From Gemmatimonadota bacterium (GTDB taxonomy: Bacteria > JAAXHH01), in assembly GCA_026702745.1 (NCBI GenBank), contig JAPPBT010000066.1, forward strand, positions 1 through 64,000: a stretch of 64,000 nucleotides of DNA. The letters run 5' to 3'. The position numbers and the translations under genes were made by a program. Of the stretch, positions 44,934 through 54,740 are shown piece after piece. The notes beneath the pieces were generated by a model, which saw nothing but the letters and a program-made list of their open reading frames with translations, searched no databases and was not told where the DNA came from. Each line of letters begins with the position of its first letter. Positions within the stretch are counted from its first letter, which is position 1.

Positions 44934-45761
44934 ATGAAAACCACAAGTCCCGCCGCGCTGGTGGATGTCCGCCGGTACCCGTTGGAAGACCTTGGCAGCC
45001 GCGACGGCCAGGCATTCCTCGAGTCCTGCCGATCCGAGCTCGAGGAGAAATCCATTTGTGTACTCGAAGGGTTCTTGAATTCGCGTACGGTGGCCGGCAT
45101 GGTGCGGGAGACCAGCGCCTTGATCCCGCTCGGTTACTACTACGACCGGCCGCGCACCAGTTACGAAGGAAACGACAACGTCGACCGGACCTGGCCCGCC
45201 GGCCATCCCCGGACCGTCGAGCATGTCAATCGATACCGCCAGGTCCTCAACTACCAGATCCCCAACGACAGTCTCGTGCGCAGCGTGTTCCACTGGCCGG
45301 CCCTGACCGAATTCGTGCGGAGTGTGCTCGGTTTCGACACCCTGTATACGAGCGCCTGTCCCCATCTCGCCCTGACGTTGCAGATCGCGCACGAGGGAGA
45401 CAGCAACGGGTGGCACTTCGATTCCAATAACGGCAATATCACGCTGCTGATCCAGGCGCCCGATGCCGGCGGGGTATTCGAATACGTACCGGACCTCAGA
45501 GCGGACCACGACGAGCACTACGACGACGTGCGCGCCGTCTTCGAAGCGCCGGGGAAACGCGTTCGCCGCACGGACATCCGGCCGGGGACGCTGGTGCTGT
45601 TCAACGGCAAGTACGCCCTGCACCGGGTGTCACCGGTCGGTCAGACGAAACGGCCCCGGATCATCGCGATCTTCAGCTACGACAAGCGTCCGGACCAGCT
45701 ATTCTCCCGGGACTATATCGAGATGGTACGCGGCTTCAGGCAGGACGCGCCCACGGGCTGA
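44934..45761 (+). CDS. Fe(II)/2-oxoglutarate oxygenase-like protein (BesD/HalD-like)
   Basis: 275 residues. A double-stranded beta-helix oxygenase site is suggested by GWHFDSNNGNITLLIQ (His-x-Asp) and a distal LFNGKYALHRVSPV with a following Arg (RPRIIAIFSYD). The pattern resembles the group containing the amino-acid halogenases BesD and HalD. Those replace the metal-binding Asp by Gly to make room for chloride; here the Asp is kept, so hydroxylation is more likely than halogenation. Substrate unknown, perhaps a free amino acid given the AGCS symporter 65 bases downstream. Confidence 0.6.
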   Translation: MKTTSPAALVDVRRYPLEDLGSRDGQAFLESCRSELEEKSICVLEGFLNSRTVAGMVRETSALIPLGYYYDRPRTSYEGNDNVDRTWPAGHPRTVEHVNRYRQVLNYQIPNDSLVRSVFHWPALTEFVRSVLGFDTLYTSACPHLALTLQIAHEGDSNGWHFDSNNGNITLLIQAPDAGGVFEYVPDLRADHDEHYDDVRAVFEAPGKRVRRTDIRPGTLVLFNGKYALHRVSPVGQTKRPRIIAIFSYDKRPDQLFSRDYIEMVRGFRQDAPTG

Positions 45762-45826
45762 GCCCGCGTCCGGCAAGCGTAACGCTCGTCTGGTCGCGCA
45801 AGACCTAAAGACCGGAGCGCCTGGCC

Positions 45827-47218
45827 ATGGTTTCCATAGAACCCTACGTGGTCGCCTTTTCCGACCTGGCCTGGTCCTACGTATTCTACCTGGTCATCGG
45901 CGGCGGTGCCCTCCTGCTGCTCTACAGCCGCTTCATGCCGTTCCGGTATTTGAAGCACGCCATCGACCTGGTACGCGGCAAGTACGATAATCCCGACGAC
46001 CCCGGCGACGTCTCCCATTTCAAGGCGCTGGTCGCCGCCCTCTCCGCCACGATCGGCATGGGGAACATATCCGGCGTGGCCATCGCCATCACCACGGGCG
46101 GCCCCGGGGCGATCTTCTGGATGTGGGTCAGCGCCTTCGTAGGTATGACGACCAAGTTCTTCACCTGCTCGCTGGCCGTCATGTACCGTGGGCGGGATAC
46201 CGCGGGCCGCATCCAGGGCGGGCCGATGTACGTGATTTCCGAAGGCCTGGGGGGCATCTGGAAACCGCTGGCCGTCCTCTTCGCCGTCGCCGGCGTCATC
46301 GGCTGTCTCCCGCTCCTGCAGCCCAACCAACTGATTCAGATCGTCCGGGACGTCGTTTTTTCGCCGTATCTGTCCTTCGAAGGCGGTCACTTCCGGTTCG
46401 ATCTCGTCGCCGGCCTGATCCTGTCCGGTCTTGTGGCCACTGTGATTTTCGGCGGGATCACCCGCATTGCCGAAGTCGCCTCCCGCGCCGTGCCGGCCAT
46501 GGTGGTCCTGTACATGGTCGCGACGCTTTGGATCATCCTGTACAACGTGGAGGAGGTTCCAGGATACCTCGCACGAATCGTTACGGATGCCTTCACCGGT
46601 GCGGCGGTGGCGGGTGGGGTAGTCGGCACGACCATCGTCACGGGGGTCAGGCGCGCGGCCTTTTCCAACGAGGCCGGCATCGGCACGGAAGCGTTGGCTC
46701 ACGGCGCCGCGAAGACCGGAGAGCCGGTTCGGGAAGGCCTGGTCGCCATGATGGGCCCCGTTATCGATACGATGATCGTCTGTACGTGCACGGCCCTCGT
46801 GATCCTCATGACGGGCGTCTGGCAGACGACCGCGGACAACGGGGTGACGCTGACTGCAAGCGCTTTCGAAGCGGCCATGCCCGGTTACGGTGCTTACGTC
46901 CTGACCGTGTGCGTCTTCTTTTTCGCCGTAACCACGCTGTTGACCTACTCCTACTACGGCGCCAAGTGCCTGAGCTTTCTGATCGGCGCCGGGTATGCAA
47001 AATACTACAACGCGGCCTACGTGGTATTCGTCGTAGTCGCATCCGTCGCTTCGATCGACGCGGTGATCAGTTTCGCCGATGGACTGTTTGCCCTCATGGC
47101 GATTCCTACCATGACTTCCGCCTTGCGGCTCGCGCCACGGGTAATGAAGGCGTTTCGGAAGTACAACCCTTCCGCATCTACTGGTGGAACCCCGATCGGC
47201 CGGCCTTCTCCGGCATAA
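45827..47218 (+). CDS. AGCS family sodium:alanine/glycine symporter
   Basis: 463 residues, ten or more membrane helices. Family segments include ALSATIGMGNISGVAIAITT, GGPMYVISEGLGG, RAAFSNEAGIGTEALAHGAA and TYSYYGAKCLSFLIG. Such carriers import alanine, glycine or D-alanine with sodium. The ribosome site is weak. Pairing with the oxygenase-like gene hints at uptake of its amino-acid substrate or precursor. The C-terminus is about 20 residues of hydrophilic tail. Confidence 0.9.
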   Translation: MVSIEPYVVAFSDLAWSYVFYLVIGGGALLLLYSRFMPFRYLKHAIDLVRGKYDNPDDPGDVSHFKALVAALSATIGMGNISGVAIAITTGGPGAIFWMWVSAFVGMTTKFFTCSLAVMYRGRDTAGRIQGGPMYVISEGLGGIWKPLAVLFAVAGVIGCLPLLQPNQLIQIVRDVVFSPYLSFEGGHFRFDLVAGLILSGLVATVIFGGITRIAEVASRAVPAMVVLYMVATLWIILYNVEEVPGYLARIVTDAFTGAAVAGGVVGTTIVTGVRRAAFSNEAGIGTEALAHGAAKTGEPVREGLVAMMGPVIDTMIVCTCTALVILMTGVWQTTADNGVTLTASAFEAAMPGYGAYVLTVCVFFFAVTTLLTYSYYGAKCLSFLIGAGYAKYYNAAYVVFVVVASVASIDAVISFADGLFALMAIPTMTSALRLAPRVMKAFRKYNPSASTGGTPIGRPSPA

Positions 47219-47296
47219 TGATGTGCATCCGGAAAATGCCGGATTTGGTCAAACCCGCCTGATGGTCGGTTTACTAAAAAAACCAAACAATTTGTA

Positions 47297-47325
47297 TTTA
47301 CAACTTCACCTGATTACGACATATT
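47297..47325 (+). promoter_or_regulatory. Candidate promoter for the TonB receptor genes
   Basis: TTTACA at 47297-47302 and CATATT at 47320-47325 are 17 bases apart in the AT-rich gap before the first TonB receptor. An AAGGAG ribosome site at about 47404 follows the leader. Confidence 0.4.
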
Positions 47326-47417
47326 GTAGTTACTACCTGTATCCCACGCCAATTCACTCTCACAAATAGGAGGAGGAATACTATCGATTCCACCATCTAA
47401 TCGTAAGGAGAATCGTC

Positions 47418-50222
47418 ATGAGACACCGCAAGTACCTTTCCTGGTTGGCCATTGGGCTGTTCGCCCTGGTTTCGACCGACGCCATGGCCCAGCAGGAAGA
47501 GGAATTGGAAGGCGTCGATTTCGTCGCTGAAGAAGTGACCGTAACCGGTTCCCGCATCAGGGGCGAAGCCGCAGAATCCACCGCCCCCGTTGTCATCCTT
47601 GCCAAGACCGAGATTCAGGAAAAGGGGCTCGCGTCCATCGGCGACGTGCTCCAGACCCTCACCGTCCAATCCAATGCCATCAATACCCAGGCCAATAACG
47701 GCGGCGACGGATCCACCCGGATCAGCCTCCGCGGACTGGGTGCCGGTCGAACACTTGTTCTGGTCAACGGCCGCCGTTTCGTGCCGGGCGGTACCGGGGC
47801 GAACTCGTCCGTCGACCTGAATTCCATTCCGGCATCCGTCATAGAACGGATCGAGGTGCTCAAGGACGGCGCTTCGGCCGTGTACGGTTCCGATGCCGTC
47901 GGTGGTGTAGTTAACGTGATCACGCGGTCCGACCTGGAAGGCGTGGAGTTCGAGTACTACCAGGGTGTCTCGGGCGCGGGCGACGGTGACGTGATCGACG
48001 CCAGTTTAACCGCCGGTCTGCGAAGCGGCCGGGGCAGCATCCTGTTCTCCGCGGGATACCACAACCGCAAGCCCGTCTGGACCGGCGATCGCGATTTCAG
48101 TAATGCGGACAAGGCCTACGACTGGGAGGCGAACGACGGTACCTTCGCGACGAACGGCAGTTCGGCCACACCTGAAGGAACGATCATCGACCGGCTGGGG
48201 GCGGAAGGCAACGCGGCCTGGCAGTCGATCGTACAAAGAGCCGGCGAGGACGCCGGGGTCTACTTTAACGCCCCATCGGGCGGATGGCGACCCATGAATT
48301 TCGGCGGTAACTCGGACGATGGCTCCGGCGACCTGTACAATTACCAGCCCGCGAATTACCTGTATACACCGCAGACCCGGTATTCCGCGTTCCTCAGCGG
48401 GAACTACCTGTTCAACGACTACCTGACCGGATTCTTCGAGGTGTCCTATACCAACCGGCAGTCGGACCAGAAGCTGGCGCCGACCCCGCTGTTTATATTC
48501 TTCGAAGATGATGTCTCGGTGTCGGCCGAGAACCAGTACAACGAATACGGACGCGACTTTCTCGACGTGCGCCGGCGCTTCGTCGAGGCGAGCAACCGCA
48601 ATTTTCTGCAGGACCTGGACACCTACCGGATCGTCCTCGGAATGGAACATGAGTTCCAGGGATTTTCCGGGGACCTGGCCTTCTCTTACGGCCGTACCAG
48701 CGGAACCAACGTCAACGAAGGCCGGTTCATCCTGAGCAATGTAAGAAGGGCGCTGGGACCCGATTCGGAATGTGTGGCACCCTGCGTACCCCTGGACCTG
48801 CTGCATGGTCCGGGTACGATTACAGAGGACATGCTTAATTACATCTCGTATACCGGAATCGCAAGGGGATATACGACCCAGAGGGTCCTGCAGTACAACC
48901 TGACCGGCGACCTGTACGACTTGCCGGCGGGGCCCCTCGCAGTGGCCGTAGGGGCATCGTCCCGGTGGGAAGCGGGTGGCTCCATTCCTGATCCCATTAC
49001 CGCCACAGGCAATACCACGGGTAACAAGGAAGAAGCGACCGAGGGCGACTACTCGGTCCGCGCGGTCTACGCCGAAACCAGCATTCCCGTTTATCAGAAT
49101 GATATGGGCGGCCTGAACATTTCCGCCGCCGGCCGGCTGTTCAATTACGACACCTTCGGGTCGGACTTCACATACGAAGCGGGCGCCCGGCTCGAGCTGC
49201 CTCGAGGCCTGGCCTTCCGTTCCACGTACTCGAAGGCATTCCGCGCGCCAAGCATCGCCGAGATGTTTCTGGGCCAGAGCGACAGCTTCCCGCTGGTCAG
49301 CGATCCCTGCAGCGTCGTGGACGAAGCCGGCAATCCACGCAACCTGACCTCGCAGCAGATGCGCAACTGCGCTTCAGCGGGCGTACCGTCTGATTACGAA
49401 GACACCCGTGCACAACTCAGGGCCAGGGTCGGCGGTTCTACGGATCTCGATCCCGAGCGAGCCAACACAATGACGGCCGGTCTGGTGTACCAGCCCGAGT
49501 TCCTGGATAACCTCGACATTGCGGTCAGTTACTACACCACCAAGATCGAGGATGAAATCGGCGCGCTCGGTGCGGGCCTGATCCTGAGCAACTGCTACTC
49601 TCAGGACAGCCCTTCGGACTGCGACAAAGTCCAGCGTGACCAGAACGGCGTGATCAGAAACATCTTCTCGACCGCCACTAACATCGGCGAGACGGAAACA
49701 AACGGGTTGGACATCGAACTGAACTACATCGACGACACGCCCCTCGGTCTGCTATCGGCGCGGCTCGAGTCTAATTACCTCTTCGCCTACGACGTAATGC
49801 TGCCTGTAGCGGGTGGTTTCGAACTGGTACAGGGCAGGGGTTATTACGACCTGGGCGTATTCCCGAACTGGCAGCACAATGCCAATGTCGGGCTGAAGTG
49901 GGGCCGGGCATCGGCAGGTGTGAACTGGCAGTACATCGGTAGTTTCCAGGAGTGCGAGGACGACGACTGCAAGGGCCTGTACCGTGACGATGTGGGTACG
50001 GCCCCTCCGGTCCGGGACGTGGACGCGAACCACAGGTTCGGTATACAGGGATCCTACCGGTTCTTCACCGGCGCCGGTGGCACCGTGCTGACGGTCGGGG
50101 TGAACAACGTGTTTGACACACCGCCCTCGGTGATCTACAATGGATTCCTTGGCACGTCGGACGCTTCGACGTACGACTACCTGGGAAGGTACTTGTACGT
50201 CAGGCTGTCCCACTTCCTGTAG
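47418..50222 (+). CDS. TonB-dependent outer-membrane receptor, copy 1
   Basis: 934 residues. A signal peptide ends around AMAQ. The plug domain follows (VTVTGSRIRGEAAESTAPVV, GDVLQTLTVQSNA, STRISLRGLGAGRTLVLVNG, KDGASAVYGSDAVGGVVNVI), then a long barrel ending with YLYVRLSHFL. It should import a large or scarce nutrient using energy from TonB-ExbBD, none of which is in the window. Two paired cysteines in long extracellular loops (CVAPC and ECEDDDCKG) may form disulfides. It is adjacent to a close paralogue. Confidence 0.9.
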   Translation: MRHRKYLSWLAIGLFALVSTDAMAQQEEELEGVDFVAEEVTVTGSRIRGEAAESTAPVVILAKTEIQEKGLASIGDVLQTLTVQSNAINTQANNGGDGSTRISLRGLGAGRTLVLVNGRRFVPGGTGANSSVDLNSIPASVIERIEVLKDGASAVYGSDAVGGVVNVITRSDLEGVEFEYYQGVSGAGDGDVIDASLTAGLRSGRGSILFSAGYHNRKPVWTGDRDFSNADKAYDWEANDGTFATNGSSATPEGTIIDRLGAEGNAAWQSIVQRAGEDAGVYFNAPSGGWRPMNFGGNSDDGSGDLYNYQPANYLYTPQTRYSAFLSGNYLFNDYLTGFFEVSYTNRQSDQKLAPTPLFIFFEDDVSVSAENQYNEYGRDFLDVRRRFVEASNRNFLQDLDTYRIVLGMEHEFQGFSGDLAFSYGRTSGTNVNEGRFILSNVRRALGPDSECVAPCVPLDLLHGPGTITEDMLNYISYTGIARGYTTQRVLQYNLTGDLYDLPAGPLAVAVGASSRWEAGGSIPDPITATGNTTGNKEEATEGDYSVRAVYAETSIPVYQNDMGGLNISAAGRLFNYDTFGSDFTYEAGARLELPRGLAFRSTYSKAFRAPSIAEMFLGQSDSFPLVSDPCSVVDEAGNPRNLTSQQMRNCASAGVPSDYEDTRAQLRARVGGSTDLDPERANTMTAGLVYQPEFLDNLDIAVSYYTTKIEDEIGALGAGLILSNCYSQDSPSDCDKVQRDQNGVIRNIFSTATNIGETETNGLDIELNYIDDTPLGLLSARLESNYLFAYDVMLPVAGGFELVQGRGYYDLGVFPNWQHNANVGLKWGRASAGVNWQYIGSFQECEDDDCKGLYRDDVGTAPPVRDVDANHRFGIQGSYRFFTGAGGTVLTVGVNNVFDTPPSVIYNGFLGTSDASTYDYLGRYLYVRLSHFL

Positions 50223-50255
50223 GCTGACTGAACGGTAAACAGACGGGTCCCGGTA

Positions 50256-53075
50256 TTGATCTACGGACGAACATGGCTGTTGGCACTGTTGGCGGCGTGT
50301 TTATTCGTGGCGCCCACCAGTACCGGGATCCTCGCCCAGGACGCGGACGACCCGGACTCCCTTCAGATCGAATACGTCTTCGAAGAATTGACGGTGACCG
50401 GTTCCCGAATCCGGGGCGAGGCGGAAGGTTCGACGGCCCCGGTGGTCATCCTCGCCCGCGAGGAGATCCGGGCCCGGGGGCTCGCCTCCGTGGGGGACGT
50501 CCTCCAGTCGCTCACGGTCCAATCAAACGCCACCAACACCCAGGCGAATTACAGCGGTGACGGGGCCACCCGCATCAGCCTCCGCGGACTCGGCGCCCAA
50601 AGGACGCTGGTCCTGGTCAATGGCCGCAGGTTCGTGCCCGGCGGCCTCGGCGCGGACGGCGCGGTCGATCTGAATTCCCTCCCATCCACTGTCATTGAAC
50701 GGATCGAAGTGCTTAAGGACGGTGCCTCCGCGGTCTACGGCTCCGACGCCGTTGGCGGAGTCGTCAACGTCATCACACGATCGGACCTGGACGGCGTGGA
50801 ATTCGAGGCCTACCAGGGCGTATCGGGTGCTGGAGACGGCGCGGCCATAGACCTGGCTTTTTCCGCGGGCATCGGAAGAGACCGGGGAAACATCCTGTTT
50901 TCCGCGGGGTACCACGACCAACGGCCGGTCTGGACCTACGAGCGTAGTTTCAGCGAAGCCGACAAAAGCTACAACTGGACGAAAAACGACGGATCCTTCA
51001 CGACGAGCGGCAGTTCGGCGACGCCGGAAGGCCATATCATCGACCGTTCGGGCGCGGCGGGGAACGACGCGTGGAAGGCGGTCAACACGGCGGCTGGTGA
51101 CGAAGCCGGCGACTACTTCCTCGATCCGTCCATGGGCTGGCGGCCCTTCAATTACGCGGGGAACTCACTGGACGGCACCGGCGACCTCTACAACTACCAG
51201 CCCGAAAACTACATCTTTACGCCACAAAAACGGTACACCACGTTCCTCGGCGGCACGCACCGGTTAAGCGACCGGCTGCGGCCGTTCTTCGAGGTGGTGT
51301 ATACCAACCGGCAGTCCGAACAGAAGCTTGCGCCGACCCCGCTCTTCACCATCGAAGAAGGCACGCCGGTCTCGGCGGGCAACCGGTACAATGCGTTCGG
51401 GCGGGACTTCGTGGACGTGCGGCGCCGCTTCGTGGAAGCCGGCAACCGGATCTTCAACCAGGACCTCAGCACCTTCCGCATCGTACTGGGCGTCAAGAGC
51501 CGCCTCGCAAGCTTCGACTCGGACGTCTTCTATGCCTTCGGGCGCACCTCCGGAACCACGGTCAACCGGGGCCGGTTCATCCGGAGCAATCTCACGAGGG
51601 CGCTGGGGCCGGACGAGGAATGCACGGGGAACTGCGTCCCCCTCGATATATTGCACGGCGCCGGGACCATCACGCCGGAGATGCTGGCCTATATCCAGTA
51701 CACCGGCGTTGCCCGGGGCTACACGCAGCAGAAGATCCTGCAGTGGAACCTGACGGGCGACCTGGCGGAACTCACGCACGGTCCGCTGTCCGTGGCCGCG
51801 GGCGTGTCCTCGCGCTGGGAGTCCGGCGCCTATACGCCCGATCCCGTTACGGCTTCGGGCAACACCACAGGGTTTCGAACCGAAGCGACCGAGGGGGACT
51901 TCTCGGTCCGCGCCCTGTACGGTGAGTCCCGGCTGCCGGTTTACCGCGGGAACGGCATCGGGTTCCACCTGAACGCAGCGGGAAGGGCGTTTCACTACGA
52001 TTCCTTCGGTGCAGGGCTGACCTACGAGACCGGAGCGGGGGTGGAACTGCCCCGGGGCCTGACGCTGCGGGCCACCTACTCCAACGCCTTCCGTGCTCCC
52101 GGCATCGCCGAGATGTTCCTCGGTGCGAACGACGTGTTTCCCCTGGTGAGCGACCCCTGCAGCGTGGTGGACGAAGCGGGCAACCCGAGGGAGCTTACCT
52201 CGCAGCAGCGGCGGAACTGCGCCGCCGCGGGCGTCCCGTCAGGGTTGAGGGACACCCGCGCCCAGTTGCGGGCACGGGAGGGCGGGTCGACCGAACTCGA
52301 ACCGGAGCGCGCGGGGATGATCACGGCAGGCATGCGCTACCGCCCCGGTTTCGCACCGGACCTCCAGCTCGACCTGAACTACTACCGGAACCGGATCGAG
52401 GACGAGATCGGATCCCTCCCCGCGGGCGTCATCCTGAGCAATTGCTACTCGCAGGACAACCCCGCCAGTTGCGGTCAGATCGTCCGGGACCCCGCTACGA
52501 AGCTGATCTCCCACATCGTGCAGACCAATACCAACGTCGGCGAGACCGAGACCGCCGGACTGGACCTGGAAGCTGCATACAACGGAAACACCTCCTGGGG
52601 CATCCTGTCGGCGCGGCTGGAGGCCAACCTGCTGTTCCGGTACGACCAGTTCATTCCCGCGGCCGGCGGCACGGAGGTGATCAAGGCCAGGGGATACTAC
52701 GACGTGGGCGTGTTTCCCCGGTGGCGCCACAGCGCCGCGCTGGACCTCAAGTGGCGGCGCGCCTCGGCGGGACTCACGTGGGAATACACCGGTGGTTTCG
52801 TGGAGTGCGAGGACAACGACTGCAAGGGCCTGTACCGGGCTGACGTCGTCGAGACGCCGGCCTACAGGGATGTGGAGTCCAACAGCGTACTCGGCCTTCG
52901 AGGAACGTACAGACTGTTTACCGGGGCGGGCGGTACCGTGCTGACCCTGGGGATGAACAACGTGTTCAACCAGCCGCCCGCGGTGGTCTTCAACGGGCTG
53001 CTGGGGACCTCGGATTTCTCCACCTACGATTACATGGGCCGGTACCTGTACCTGCGGGTGTCGCACTTTCTGTGA
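50256..53075 (+). CDS. TonB-dependent outer-membrane receptor, copy 2
   Basis: 939 residues starting at a TTG codon 33 bases after copy 1. A signal peptide ends near GILAQ. Plug and barrel align with copy 1 along the whole length, with the strongest identity in the plug (SRIRGEAEGSTAPVVIL) and in loops with paired cysteines. Codon choice is more GC-rich than in copy 1, so the duplication is not very recent. The weak start and ribosome site suggest lower or coupled expression relative to copy 1. Confidence 0.85.
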   Translation: MIYGRTWLLALLAACLFVAPTSTGILAQDADDPDSLQIEYVFEELTVTGSRIRGEAEGSTAPVVILAREEIRARGLASVGDVLQSLTVQSNATNTQANYSGDGATRISLRGLGAQRTLVLVNGRRFVPGGLGADGAVDLNSLPSTVIERIEVLKDGASAVYGSDAVGGVVNVITRSDLDGVEFEAYQGVSGAGDGAAIDLAFSAGIGRDRGNILFSAGYHDQRPVWTYERSFSEADKSYNWTKNDGSFTTSGSSATPEGHIIDRSGAAGNDAWKAVNTAAGDEAGDYFLDPSMGWRPFNYAGNSLDGTGDLYNYQPENYIFTPQKRYTTFLGGTHRLSDRLRPFFEVVYTNRQSEQKLAPTPLFTIEEGTPVSAGNRYNAFGRDFVDVRRRFVEAGNRIFNQDLSTFRIVLGVKSRLASFDSDVFYAFGRTSGTTVNRGRFIRSNLTRALGPDEECTGNCVPLDILHGAGTITPEMLAYIQYTGVARGYTQQKILQWNLTGDLAELTHGPLSVAAGVSSRWESGAYTPDPVTASGNTTGFRTEATEGDFSVRALYGESRLPVYRGNGIGFHLNAAGRAFHYDSFGAGLTYETGAGVELPRGLTLRATYSNAFRAPGIAEMFLGANDVFPLVSDPCSVVDEAGNPRELTSQQRRNCAAAGVPSGLRDTRAQLRAREGGSTELEPERAGMITAGMRYRPGFAPDLQLDLNYYRNRIEDEIGSLPAGVILSNCYSQDNPASCGQIVRDPATKLISHIVQTNTNVGETETAGLDLEAAYNGNTSWGILSARLEANLLFRYDQFIPAAGGTEVIKARGYYDVGVFPRWRHSAALDLKWRRASAGLTWEYTGGFVECEDNDCKGLYRADVVETPAYRDVESNSVLGLRGTYRLFTGAGGTVLTLGMNNVFNQPPAVVFNGLLGTSDFSTYDYMGRYLYLRVSHFL

Positions 53076-53240
53076 GCGGTGGGAGGACTTGGTGTTGGAG
53101 ACAAATCACTGAAATCCTACTTGAGTACGTTGGTGACTGATCTGCAGGCCCGTTAACTCGAACTTCGTTTCTTCACAACTTCTGCTATGCTTCCGAAATC
53201 TGAGGGATGAGTACGCTTAAGTATCTGAACGCCGATTCTA

Positions 53241-54620
53241 TCACTGCCTTTCCGCATCAGACGATATGGTCTCTGTAATCATACTAGTATCATCACCCTC
53301 TGCTTCATCAGGAGTCTGTTTAGGATCACGTTTATCAATAGATGGTGGAGGGGGTACCCACTTACGTAGGTTCTGGCCGATGCGGTCATAGAATCCGGGA
53401 ATCGCTTTTTCGAGGTCTTCAATGAATGTTGACCGGCCGGAAAACCGACCCGCTAGATCTGAAATGACCAAAACCTCAAAAGAAACCGGAACAGCGCCAG
53501 GTCGATCTATTTCCAAACTTCCTGGATTTTCTTGAACCTTCTGCAAAACAGCCTGCGTAGACTGACTACGTCCTGACCAGTACGCACGAACGAATACATC
53601 ATCTCCTTCAACATTGCGCAATTGGCGTAAAATCCAGTTAACCCTTGATATGGCTCTCTTCCTATCGCCGGGGGCCGCCAACTTCATCGAACAAGAAATC
53701 GTCCTTCTTTGAAGATTCACGACAACTTCTAAGTCACTGGCGGCATTAGGAATCGAGAATCCGGATGTTAACTCGTTGTCACTAACAAGAGAATCACAGG
53801 CGTCCCTTAGTCTAAGTGCTGTATCGGTTCGGTATTTACGAGGAAGGCGTATATCGACCCGTTCACCGATACGGCGTGTCAGTATCAAGCAGACATCTCT
53901 TTCCTCCTGATGCCAACTTGCAACAGTGTTTTCAATCTCAGGCGATGTTCTTTGAAACTGTTCGCCATGTCTGATACCTAGAACGAGTTGACGCCACTCC
54001 CTGTTCATTTGGTCAAATCGCTTGACTCCTGAATTCGAATGTTCGAAGTATCGAACCATTTCCTCCAAGATGAAACGTTGTTCCGCAGTCAGATCCTCAC
54101 TGTCTTTTAACGTCAGCATGGCTTGCGTACGAATGCTCGTCCACGAAACGTGATAAAACTCCAGTTTTCGAGACAGGCGCTTGGGAACGGAATAGGGAAT
54201 ATGTGTAGGCAACGGGACGAGTTGATTTGAAAGTGTAATCACTGTGTTGATCCCATGCGAACGTGCGACCTCGCCATATCTAAGGACTTGTTCTTCGTCA
54301 ATCTCTGCATTATCAACTTTCGCCTCAAACAACGCAGTCCATTGTACGTTGCTGCGACTAGTAACATTTAAAACACCATCTGGCCGTTCAGTACGATTCG
54401 GGTCTGACGTTGGAAAGACTACCTCCGTGTAACTGTCAACATCTGAAGTCTTTCCAACTCTGACACCACAGAATCCTAGTAATTGCGCGGCGAACGGTCT
54501 TACAGCACCTAACACTGCCAGCAATACCGATACCAACTTCTCTTCTTTTCGAGACTCAGCGAGACTAGGGATCAACCTCGCACGTTTGGCATTGCACAAG
54601 ACTTCATCGAGCGAATTCAT
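53241..54620 (-). CDS. PD-(D/E)XK nuclease-like protein in AT-richer DNA
   Basis: 459 residues, soluble, from ATG 54620 with a GGAG site. Residues about 75-135 give a possible PD-(D/E)XK core: an early acidic helix, Asp in ERPDGVL, FEAKV, then a helix with EEQVLRYGEVARSHG and strand NTVITLSN. The remainder is unrecognised. Base composition is visibly more AT-rich and codon use differs from all flanking genes, suggesting horizontal transfer. It has no neighbour forming an obvious restriction or toxin pair. It may be a solitary defence or DNA-processing nuclease; activity is not proven. Confidence 0.55.
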   Translation of the reverse strand: MNSLDEVLCNAKRARLIPSLAESRKEEKLVSVLLAVLGAVRPFAAQLLGFCGVRVGKTSDVDSYTEVVFPTSDPNRTERPDGVLNVTSRSNVQWTALFEAKVDNAEIDEEQVLRYGEVARSHGINTVITLSNQLVPLPTHIPYSVPKRLSRKLEFYHVSWTSIRTQAMLTLKDSEDLTAEQRFILEEMVRYFEHSNSGVKRFDQMNREWRQLVLGIRHGEQFQRTSPEIENTVASWHQEERDVCLILTRRIGERVDIRLPRKYRTDTALRLRDACDSLVSDNELTSGFSIPNAASDLEVVVNLQRRTISCSMKLAAPGDRKRAISRVNWILRQLRNVEGDDVFVRAYWSGRSQSTQAVLQKVQENPGSLEIDRPGAVPVSFEVLVISDLAGRFSGRSTFIEDLEKAIPGFYDRIGQNLRKWVPPPPSIDKRDPKQTPDEAEGDDTSMITETISSDAERQ

Positions 54621-54716
54621 AGATACTCCAATCGTTTGAATCGAGTTAGGAGTCTATTGTGTAGACGGAACAAACATCACACTAACTACCGCAATTCCAA
54701 GTAGTTAATCCTTAAA

Positions 54717-54735
54717 CGATCCTGCAGGTGGATCG
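54717..54735 (-). terminator. Weak hairpin after tatC
   Basis: CGATCC and GGATCG pair around a seven-base loop just past the tatC stop, followed on the minus strand by a short TTT. It is a weak intrinsic terminator candidate. Confidence 0.3.
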
Positions 54736-54740
54736 GACTT

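Noticed and set aside
44934-45761. A halogenase
   Set aside because: The metal-site Asp is present where halogenases have Gly or Ala, so hydroxylation is more likely.
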